From Gemmatimonadota bacterium (GTDB taxonomy: Bacteria > Latescibacterota > UBA2968 > UBA8231), in contig JAPPEF010000259.1 of the NCBI GenBank assembly GCA_028875335.1, positions 1-24,198 on the forward strand: a stretch of 24,198 bases of DNA, written 5' to 3'. The notes beneath the pieces were generated by a model. It was not told the DNA's origin. It did not search any database and worked only from the letters and a program-made list of their open reading frames with translations. Below, in pieces: positions 16,599 to 23,090 of this stretch. How positions within the stretch are numbered: position 1 is the stretch's first letter; every line of letters starts with the position of its first letter. The position numbers were made by a program, and so were the translations under genes.

Positions 16599-16628
16599 TC
16601 CAAGATGGTCAACTCGTTGGTTATGGTT

Positions 16629-17604
16629 ATTTCCAGGGTGGTACGCCCTGGCCTCATTGAAGGTTCAACCCAGACGTGAAGGGCAAGCAGATATCCTTGC
16701 ATTTCCGAGGTGGCAACGCCTTGGCCTCATTGAAGGTTTTTCTCTGCGACGATCACATCCGCTTTGCGCCGCATTTCCGGGGTGGCAACGCCCTGGCCTC
16801 ATTGAAGGGGTGGCTGGATCGTGGCCAACCCGGTCACGGCGTTGGTTTCCGGGGAGTAAACGCCCCGGCCTCATTGAAGCAGGCCGTAAATCCATTGGGT
16901 GACGTAAATCGTCCCAATTTCCGGGGAGTAAACGCCCCGGCCTCATTGAAGCTCGATCTGCCACTCATAGTGTAGATAAGGCTGTCCGATTTCCGGGGTG
17001 GAGTTTCCCCGGCCTCATTGAAGTGGGAATTTCTCGTATTATGGGATTCGCACCGTCTGGCACATTTCCGGGGTGGAGTTTCCCCGGCCTCATTGAAGCT
17101 CCAAAGGATTGATGAATCCTAGTGGCTCTAGCTCGTATTTCTGGGGCGGCAACGCCCCGGCCTCATTGAAGCACCTACGTTACGCAGGGGACACTGGATA
17201 CGTTTCGCTATTTCCGGGGAGTAAACGCCCCGGCCTCATTGAAGGTACTCAAACGAGATGGAAGGGAACGACGTGATCTGCGATTTCCGGGGTGGCAACG
17301 CCCCGGCCTCATTGAAGCAATTCCAGTCGCGCCCGGTTGTTGACCGGATCTTTTATTTCTGGGGTGGCAACGTCCCGGCCTCATTGAAGCACGCCTTGGC
17401 CGCGCTTTCCTGCCGTCTTTAGAGTCATTTCCGGGGTGGCAACACCCCGGCCTCATTGAAGCGGGTACGACGGCAATGAGGAGTATATATGCGAGGAGAT
17501 TTCCGGGGTGGCAAGCCCCGGCCTCATTGAAGCTCGAGAGGATTCACATAACCCAGCGGCTCCAGCTCATTTCCGGGGCGGCAACGCCCCGGCCTCATTG
17601 AAGC
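16629..17604 (+). CRISPR. CRISPR array, 14 repeats and 13 spacers, crRNA strand is plus
   Basis: Repeats are 35-36 bases with a period of 72-75. Starts are 16629, 16701, 16773, 16845, 16917, 16989, 17064, 17137, 17210, 17283, 17355, 17427, 17499 and 17569. The consensus opens ATTTCCGGGG, continues TGGCAACG and ends CCCCGGCCTCATTGAAGC. It folds as CCGGGG/CCCCGG plus a U.G and a G-C pair closed by a GCAA tetraloop, with ATTGAAGC as the likely crRNA 5' handle, so the array reads in the same direction as the cas genes. Spacers are 35-39 bases. The first three repeats differ most (ending AAGG), and repeats 1 and 13 each lack one base. The upstream gap is only 30 bases, so any leader is tiny and transcription probably continues from the cas operon. 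Confidence 0.97.
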
Positions 17605-17629
17605 AACAGGATGTCGGCAGGGTGAGATA

Positions 17630-17920
17630 TTACCCAGCAGGTTCCAATTCCTTTGATTCTTCCAATTCCAGCTTTAAGCCCAGTGCTTTGCACACTTTGA
17701 GGAGAGTAGTAACATTGCAGCTTGCGCCGTTTTCTAGCTTGGACAGTTGCTGCTGAGTTACTTGGGCTTGTTGCGCGACCTCTTTTTGCGATTTACCTGA
17801 CTTATCTCGGGCGATTGCAAGTTGCAGGGACAGTTCAGCCAACTGCCTCTCCTCCTCATACATTTTGCGAAACCGCTCGTCTTGAAGTTTCTCTTTGAGA
17901 TGGGCTGCAAAGGTCTGCAT
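17630..17920 (-). CDS. HigA-type antitoxin, XRE family helix-turn-helix
   Basis: This 96-residue protein has an N-terminal helical arm (residues 1-35, rich in Lys and Glu) and an XRE/Cro helix-turn-helix at about 40-85: LAIARDKSGKSQKEVAQQAQ, VTQQQLSKLENGASCNVTTL, LKVCKALGLKLELEE. It is the downstream gene of a toxin-first pair, overlapping the toxin stop by one base, which is the HigBA arrangement. It should neutralise the toxin and repress the pair's promoter. Its stop lies only 25 bases after the last intact CRISPR repeat, less than one spacer length, so the cassette appears to interrupt the array. Confidence 0.88.
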   Translation of the reverse strand: MQTFAAHLKEKLQDERFRKMYEEERQLAELSLQLAIARDKSGKSQKEVAQQAQVTQQQLSKLENGASCNVTTLLKVCKALGLKLELEESKELEPAG

Positions 17921-18297
17921 CAGAAATGCTCCCTCAGTTGGCGTTTATCGAATCGCTTCAAAAAATTGATCCGCATTGATTGGGTCTTCCGAATTTCTGC
18001 TTTGGGCACTCGGCCCGTCGTCTTCACAAACGCATGGGTAAGAACAATGAAATCTCGATAACAAAAGAAATATAGACAGCGTACTTGATCGCCGGATAAG
18101 GTAACTCTCAGTTCGTGAATCCCGTCCTCCAAGAGGTCGGCGTGAGGGCGAGGCAGGTGAGGGCCTTGATCAGCAAGCAACCCGATCCAACCGAGCAGTT
18201 TAGCTTGGTTCCGTTGACTTCGAGCATTGATAAACTCACGCATGGGACATTGTCCATCTGTAGATTCGTAATAGACAATGTGCCAAGGTTGCGACAT
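17920..18297 (-). CDS. HigB/RelE-type toxin, phage Gp49-like (DUF891) family
   Basis: The product has 125 residues with the Gp49-like HigB pattern: WHIVYYESTDGQCPMREFIN at the start, then LLEDGIHELRVTLSGDQVRCLYFF and IVLTHAFVKTTGRVPKAEI. Members of this RelE-fold family are translation-dependent mRNA interferases; the conserved basic and aromatic residues of the core (ELR, R-x-LYF, HxFxKxT) are all visible. The gene precedes its antitoxin with a one-base overlap. A strong promoter lies so close upstream that the mRNA would be nearly leaderless. The cassette is antisense to the CRISPR array and stands between its intact part and two decayed repeats. Phage defence or locus stabilisation are both possible. 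Confidence 0.88.
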   Translation of the reverse strand: MSQPWHIVYYESTDGQCPMREFINARSQRNQAKLLGWIGLLADQGPHLPRPHADLLEDGIHELRVTLSGDQVRCLYFFCYRDFIVLTHAFVKTTGRVPKAEIRKTQSMRINFLKRFDKRQLREHF

Positions 18298-18304
18298 AGA
18301 TTAC

Positions 18305-18333
18305 AGCATACATCAAAAATGATGTGTGTGCAA
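18305..18333 (-). promoter_or_regulatory. promoter of higBA-type module
   Basis: On the minus strand TTGCAC (18333-18328) and TATGCT (18310-18305) are separated by exactly 17 bases. The toxin ATG is at 18297, 7 bases past the -10 box, so transcription should begin at or next to the start codon. Confidence 0.65.
18310..18325. promoter_or_regulatory. palindromic operator in the toxin-antitoxin promoter
   Basis: ACATCA and TGATGT flank AAAA in a perfect 6-bp inverted repeat that lies inside the -35/-10 spacer. Its position fits autorepression by the XRE antitoxin. Confidence 0.6.
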
Positions 18334-18346
18334 GCTCGACGGCAAC

Positions 18347-18455
18347 GATTTTCGGGCATCCCCCCTCCGGCCTTATTGAAGCGTACGATAGGTCTGGCTA
18401 TATTGGAGGCCGTTGATACAATTTTCGGGATTTCACCTCCTCCGCCTCATCAGCC
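18347..18455 (+). CRISPR. two decayed CRISPR repeats around a 37-base spacer, beyond the toxin-antitoxin module
   Basis: The first unit (18347-18382) keeps CCGGCCTTATTGAAGC, 15 of 16 bases of the array repeat's 3' end, and GGG in the 5' half. The second (about 18420-18455) keeps ATTTTCGGG and a CCGCCTCAT remnant. ATTTTCGGG recurs at 73 bases (18348 and 18421), which is the array period, and 37 bases lie between the units, a normal spacer length. Neither can form the repeat hairpin, so both are probably non-functional remnants of a once longer array. Confidence 0.75.
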
Positions 18456-19247
18456 ATGAACGACCTCGAAACGCTGCAATATCTATTCGACGTGCAGGGC
18501 TATTTGGTGCTCGAAAACGTCCTCGACGTCGAGGACGTGGCCGCTCTCAACCACTTACTTGACGCGCACCTGCCGCCGGCAAAGGGCAACCGCTTTGGTT
18601 CCGCGCCCGATGGCTCGGGCTTTTTGGACTGGGGCCAGCCCTTCATCGACCTGCTCGACCACCCCCAGATTATGCCCATACTGCGCTTCCGCTTGGGCGA
18701 TTGCTTCCGCCTCGACCGGATCTACGGCTTGTGTCTGCGCCACGGCATGGCCAGAGGCATCTTGCACTGCGACTACGGCCCAACGGCGCCCACCTCTGGA
18801 GCGCAGCCGGGCCGGTACTATCCCCTGCGCGACAACCAGATCCTCAACGGTTTTGTCGTGGCGACTTGGAACTTGACCGACGCTGGGCCGGACTACGGCG
18901 GCTTTTGCTGCATTCCCGGCAGTCACAAGAGCAATTTCAAACTGCCGCAACCCATTGCCGACGCGCCCGAACAGGCCCCCTGTGTGATTATCCCCTCGGC
19001 CCCGGCTGGCTCTGTCACTTTGTTCACCGAGGCCCTGACTCACGGGACGGCCGCTTGGCACGGGCACCACCAGCGGCGCGCCTTGCTCTACAAATACTGC
19101 GTCTCGCAAATGGCCTGGACCAATAGGCGCGTGCAACCGCCGGCCGAGTTGACCCAGCGGCAGCAGATTCTCTTTGGCGAGCCAGGCGATCCGCATCGCT
19201 TTTTCCCTTCGCTCTTTGAGGACGTTGACGAGGTGACGAATTCGTGA
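18456..19247 (+). CDS. PhyH family Fe(II)/2-oxoglutarate oxygenase (first of three)
   Basis: The product has 263 residues. It opens with the PhyH signature helix and strand LQYLFDVQGYLVLENVLDVED. The iron motif is H104-x-D106 in GILHCDYGPT, and the distal histidine (H196) is in TEALTHGTAAW, followed by arginines 207-208 for 2-oxoglutarate. GGFCCIPGSHKSNF is the typical core strand. The family hydroxylates small molecules; the substrate is unknown. The ATG directly follows a decayed CRISPR repeat, and no ribosome-binding site is visible on this strand. The stop overlaps the next PhyH gene by one base (TGATG), so the pair is translationally coupled. Confidence 0.92.
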   Translation: MNDLETLQYLFDVQGYLVLENVLDVEDVAALNHLLDAHLPPAKGNRFGSAPDGSGFLDWGQPFIDLLDHPQIMPILRFRLGDCFRLDRIYGLCLRHGMARGILHCDYGPTAPTSGAQPGRYYPLRDNQILNGFVVATWNLTDAGPDYGGFCCIPGSHKSNFKLPQPIADAPEQAPCVIIPSAPAGSVTLFTEALTHGTAAWHGHHQRRALLYKYCVSQMAWTNRRVQPPAELTQRQQILFGEPGDPHRFFPSLFEDVDEVTNS

Positions 19248-20443
19248 TGTCAATGCCTCCCAATCCCTTGCTCGAAGACCAACTGGCCGATCCGCTATGG
19301 GAGCGCTTTCTACACAGCCCGATCAGCGATTTGGCTCGGGCGAGTCGGCCGGACTTCCTCGGCGACGAGCCGACGCCTCTACAATGGACGGCAGAAGACT
19401 GGGACCGCCTGGAGGCCGAGCGCCGCGATATTTTTGACTTGCACAAGCTAGAAGCCCAATTCGACCGCGACACCTATCTGCGCGATGGATACGCCGTACT
19501 GCGGGGCATTGTGCCTCCATCCGTCATTGAGACTTGGACGAAGGCGCTGCAGTACGGCCAACAGCGCAACGACGCCCTTTTGCAGGCGGACTGGAGCCAA
19601 ATAGACTGGCCCACCTTGGGCTGCCGCCCACCCGAGTACCAACTGAGCGCCGAGGCCATTGCCGGTGCCTTGGGCGGCAGCCAGAAAGCGCCGCAAAGAA
19701 CCGACGAGGCTGGCGTGCTGACTCTGCGGCGGCACAGCGTTTTCACCGAGTATTTCCCCGCTGGCCACGTCCCGTTCCTCATGGACGTGCTGACCCATCC
19801 GCAGATGTTGCACCTACAGAAGCTGTGCTTGGGCACGGAGGCCGTGTATTTCGATCACAACCAGCTTCTTACGCGGCCGCCGGGTTACGCTGGCGGCGGC
19901 TGGCACAGTCACAAGATCGGTGCTGGCTACGATCGCGGCTCCACCCGCGATGTGGCCGAATACCAAGCCCAGCCCAATACCAACCTCACCCTGTGCTATC
20001 CCCAGGGATTTAGTGCTACCGACGATGGTGGCCTCAAGCTCATTCGCGGCAGTCATCTGTTCCGCGATCCGAACAACTGCCGAGCGGCCACTGACGAGGA
20101 GATCGAAGATGGTTGGCTCAAGGGACGCGTCCATCCCATTACGGGGAAGCCGCTGGCCATCGAACATCTCGAACTGCCCCCCGGCTCGGTCGTCTGCTGC
20201 CTGTCGCACGGAGCACACGGCGTGGCTCCGAAGGGAGCGGACAAAGAGACCCGCTGGTGTACCCTGTATGCGTACAAAAAAGCAGACGATCGCACTGGTT
20301 TGGTGCAGCCGCCCCACGCCGTGCCGCCGCTGTGGGCACTCAAAGCGCAGCGGGGTGAGTTGCCGCCCGTTTTAACCGAACTGATGCGTCCGAGCTTTGA
20401 CCGCACCTTGACCGGAGGCCGCACCGAGCCTTATCAAAATTGA
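19247..20443 (+). CDS. PhyH-superfamily oxygenase with atypical HxH iron motif (second of three)
   Basis: This 398-residue protein is larger than its neighbours because of a long N-terminal region and a loop before the C-terminal histidine. DTYLRDGYAVLRGIVPPSV (about 75-93) is the PhyH opening. LTRPPGYAGGGWHSHKIG places H220-S-H222 where the family has HxD, so the usual carboxylate ligand appears to be replaced by histidine. GGLKLIRGSHLFRD is the core strand, and HGAHGVAPKG (H321/H324) with R336 gives the distal ligand and co-substrate arginine. An in-frame GTG at 19244 and ATGs at 19247 and 19253 are all possible starts; I took the ATG that overlaps the preceding stop. It may be an oxygenase with a three-histidine site, or it may have lost activity. 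Confidence 0.88.
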   Translation: MSMPPNPLLEDQLADPLWERFLHSPISDLARASRPDFLGDEPTPLQWTAEDWDRLEAERRDIFDLHKLEAQFDRDTYLRDGYAVLRGIVPPSVIETWTKALQYGQQRNDALLQADWSQIDWPTLGCRPPEYQLSAEAIAGALGGSQKAPQRTDEAGVLTLRRHSVFTEYFPAGHVPFLMDVLTHPQMLHLQKLCLGTEAVYFDHNQLLTRPPGYAGGGWHSHKIGAGYDRGSTRDVAEYQAQPNTNLTLCYPQGFSATDDGGLKLIRGSHLFRDPNNCRAATDEEIEDGWLKGRVHPITGKPLAIEHLELPPGSVVCCLSHGAHGVAPKGADKETRWCTLYAYKKADDRTGLVQPPHAVPPLWALKAQRGELPPVLTELMRPSFDRTLTGGRTEPYQN

Positions 20444-20477
20444 AGTACTGATCACACATCTTTCGACGAGGTTTTCG

Positions 20478-21263
20478 ATGACTCCTGAAGAAGCTGAAGA
20501 AAAACGCCAACAGTTGTTGCGCGACGGATTCTGCGTGGTTGATAACATTCTCAGTGACGAATTCTTACAGGAATTGCACGACGAGACCGAGCGCATGATG
20601 GAGGACTGGGTGCCGCCGCCCGATTTCAAGTATCAGGGCCAGCACGTCACCGCGCGCGGGGAGGACAATCCGACCATCCAGAAGTTGCTCGACTGGCCTC
20701 CCACGCGCCGTGCCCTCGAACAAATGGGTTTGGGTGACTTTGCCAGCACGGGCGGCATCATCCTCTTGACCAAAGACCCCGGCGAGCCGGCCCTGTACTG
20801 GCATCAAGACTGGATGCAGTGGAACGACCCCTTGAGTTGTTCGCCGTGGCCACAGATCATTTTTGTGTCCTACTACTTGAGCGATACCTCTCGGGAAAAC
20901 GGCTGTCTCAAAGTCATTCCCGGCACCCATCACAAGCGCATCCCCCTGCACGACGAAATGGTGCCAGCCCACGAGCAAGGGGCGCGTTTCATAGAAGAAA
21001 ACCACCCGACCATGTTCAGCGATCACCCCGACCAAGTCGATGTCTGTGTCAAGGCCGGCGACTTGGTGCTGGCCGACGCTCGCGTGCTGCACTCGGCGTA
21101 TCGCAATCAGACTGACGAACGCCGCACGTTGGTGTTAGCTTGGCATCGGCGTCCGGATACCGTACCCGACTATTGGACAGACGAAGTGCCAGCCATAATC
21201 GCCGAACGCGACTCGGAAAAGGAATACCCCGGCTCACGCATCCCCGGCGAGTTGCTGCAATAG
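20478..21263 (+). CDS. PhyH family Fe(II)/2-oxoglutarate oxygenase (third of three)
   Basis: The product has 261 residues. RQQLLRDGFCVVDNILSDEFL is the family's opening, YWHQDWMQWNDP supplies the H109-x-D111 iron ligands, NGCLKVIPGTHHKR is the core strand, and ARVLHSAYRNQTDERRTL supplies the distal histidine and the arginine that would bind 2-oxoglutarate. All canonical catalytic residues are present. It begins 34 bases after the preceding PhyH gene, with GAGG about 9 bases before the ATG, so it probably belongs to the same transcript. The three enzymes are too divergent to be recent duplicates and may act in sequence on one metabolite; this is inference. Confidence 0.93.
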   Translation: MTPEEAEEKRQQLLRDGFCVVDNILSDEFLQELHDETERMMEDWVPPPDFKYQGQHVTARGEDNPTIQKLLDWPPTRRALEQMGLGDFASTGGIILLTKDPGEPALYWHQDWMQWNDPLSCSPWPQIIFVSYYLSDTSRENGCLKVIPGTHHKRIPLHDEMVPAHEQGARFIEENHPTMFSDHPDQVDVCVKAGDLVLADARVLHSAYRNQTDERRTLVLAWHRRPDTVPDYWTDEVPAIIAERDSEKEYPGSRIPGELLQ

Positions 21264-21344
21264 GAATTTTGCATTGCCGTTTTGACGATCTGAGGTTCAA
21301 TGACTCCATAGATACAAAACCTTTTACTCAGACGGATGTAGGTT

Positions 21345-22211
21345 ATGACCAGCTTTCAATACCTTGGGAGTTTAAGGATCGCAACCGTCCTTTGTTTTTC
21401 GTTACTACCGGATCAATTGGTAGGTGTAGAAGGAGACTATAATGTATTGGATCAGTCTGAGGTGCTGGCGGCGATGCGGCAGCACTATGGTGGTTATGAA
21501 CTAACAGCGACGACCAATGGCTTGTGGTTGGCAGATGTGGTGTTTTATCTTGCGCGGCAAGCTAGGGAGCGCGATCCGGACGGCCCGCCACTGTTTATCG
21601 GGCACGAGGAGTGGTTCCGGTCGTTTTTGGAGGTGACCGGGCATACGGAGCATACGGCACCGCGGTACGCCCTGCTGAACTATCGCTACGAACAGAATAT
21701 GGAAGTGGACTATCGGCTAGATCGGGTCATCCGTGAAGTGGTGGAAGGGCCGATGCCGGAACTAGCCGCGAATGTGCGGATCAGGTGGGAGGCCGGGCCG
21801 GGCAGACCAGACCGGTATTCGTACATAGATACGCTTTCGAGGCCGAACGTTAGGGTGACTAATCATCAGGTGATTACCTATCGCTTGCTGGATTTTGGGG
21901 ATTGGATTGTTTACGACCAGATTGGGGGGATTACGGCGCGTCCAGAGTCAGGCGTATTAGCTCTTCTTTTTCAGCTCATCGGCGAGGGACATATGACACA
22001 TTCTCGCATAGCCGTTGCAAAGGACGGCATGCAGGTGTCGCGGACGCGGGCAGAGAAGGCGTATATGAAAGTGATGATCACGGTGACGATCTATCCAGAT
22101 GGGACTGTAGAGAGGGATGTGCCGGACGGTCGAACAGATCTACTAAAACTGGAGAGGCGGCTCAAGCAGCCAATGGAAATTGATTATGTGGAGTTATCGG
22201 ACGATAGGTAA
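21345..22211 (+). CDS. exported protein of unknown function, tandem copy A
   Basis: The protein has 288 residues. The N-terminus SLRIATVLCFSLLPDQLVGVEG looks like a short signal peptide with cleavage around VEG. I recognise no family. Conserved between the two copies are RQARERDPDG, LFIGHEEWFRSFLEV, TEHTAP, YRLDRVIREV, VRIRW, PDRYSY, TYRLLDFGDW, SGVLALLF and IGEG; the copies also share a DVPDGR...LERRLKQP ending. This pattern suggests a globular alpha/beta domain without repeats, metal-binding cysteines or obvious catalytic motifs. The stop is one base from the next copy's ATG, so both are on one transcript. An 81-base gap separates it from the PhyH cluster, and no strong promoter is visible there. 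Confidence 0.75.
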   Translation: MTSFQYLGSLRIATVLCFSLLPDQLVGVEGDYNVLDQSEVLAAMRQHYGGYELTATTNGLWLADVVFYLARQARERDPDGPPLFIGHEEWFRSFLEVTGHTEHTAPRYALLNYRYEQNMEVDYRLDRVIREVVEGPMPELAANVRIRWEAGPGRPDRYSYIDTLSRPNVRVTNHQVITYRLLDFGDWIVYDQIGGITARPESGVLALLFQLIGEGHMTHSRIAVAKDGMQVSRTRAEKAYMKVMITVTIYPDGTVERDVPDGRTDLLKLERRLKQPMEIDYVELSDDR

Positions 22212-22212
22212 T

Positions 22213-23064
22213 ATGGGCGGGAGGTTGGGGATTGTAACCGTCCTCTGTTTTTTGCTACTGCCCGATCCGCTGACAGGTGTGGAGGGAGCGTATAATGTGG
22301 TGGATCGGTCGGAGGTGTTGGAGGCGATGCGGCAGCATGGCGATTACGACCCGACGGCGACGACCAATGGCGCGCGGTTTCAGGCGGAGGTGTTGTTGTA
22401 TCTTGGGCGGCAAGCTAGGGAGCGCGATCCGGACGGACTGCCGCTGTTTATCGGATATGAGGATTGGTTTCGGGCTTTTTTGGAGGTGACTGAGCGGACG
22501 GAGCATACTGCGCCTCAGTTTGCGCTGCTGAGCTATCAACACCGACAGAATATGGAAGTAGAATATCGGCTAGATCGAGTCATTCGAGAGGTAAAGGAGG
22601 GACCGATGCCGGAACTGGCCGTGAATGTGCGGATCAGATGGGAGGATGGGCCGGGTAAGCCAGACCGGTATTCGTACTTGGATACGCTTTCGACGCCGCG
22701 TTTTAAGGTGACTAATTGGCAGGTGATGACCTATCGCTTGTTGGATTTTGGGGATTGGGCTGTGTACGATGAAATTGAGGGGGTTACAGGGCGTCCAATG
22801 TCCGGCGTGTTGGCTCTTCTTTTTCGGGTTATCGGCGAGGGACGTATTGCCCATTCTCGCATGGCTATTTCAGAAGACGGCATTCAGGTGTCGCGGACGA
22901 CGGCAGAGAAGGCATTTATGGGAGTGACGACTACGGTGACGGTGTATCCTGATGGGATTATGGAGAAGGATGTGCCGGATGGTCGATCGGATCTGCTGGA
23001 ATTGGAGAGGCGGCTCAAGCAGCCGCTGGAAATTGATTATGTGGGGTTCTCGGACGATAGATAG
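22213..23064 (+). CDS. exported protein of unknown function, tandem copy B
   Basis: The protein has 283 residues from the ATG at 22213, which aligns with the signal peptide of copy A (MGGRLGIVTVLCFLLLPDPLTGVEG); the reading frame extends 33 bases further upstream, but that part lies inside copy A. It is roughly 70 percent identical to copy A by eye across the full length, including a nearly identical DNA stretch around RQARERDPDG. Differences are spread evenly, as expected for an older tandem duplication kept under selection. No known domain is recognised. The mature protein would be periplasmic or secreted. Confidence 0.75.
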   Translation: MGGRLGIVTVLCFLLLPDPLTGVEGAYNVVDRSEVLEAMRQHGDYDPTATTNGARFQAEVLLYLGRQARERDPDGLPLFIGYEDWFRAFLEVTERTEHTAPQFALLSYQHRQNMEVEYRLDRVIREVKEGPMPELAVNVRIRWEDGPGKPDRYSYLDTLSTPRFKVTNWQVMTYRLLDFGDWAVYDEIEGVTGRPMSGVLALLFRVIGEGRIAHSRMAISEDGIQVSRTTAEKAFMGVTTTVTVYPDGIMEKDVPDGRSDLLELERRLKQPLEIDYVGFSDDR

Positions 23065-23090
23065 TATTCAGTCAAGAAGAAATCATAAAG

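Noticed and set aside
16602..16622. Possible extra degenerate repeat between the Cas8 gene and the first repeat (CCAAG ... TTGG with TGGTCAAC in the middle)
   Set aside because: Only four outer pairs form, the CATTGAAG handle is missing and the spacing to the first repeat is not the array period.
16525..16964. Open reading frames running through the CRISPR array on both strands (repeated LIEG/ASLK or MRPGRCHPGN motifs)
   Set aside because: They are translations of the repeats; their periodicity is exactly that of the array and they have no independent start signals.
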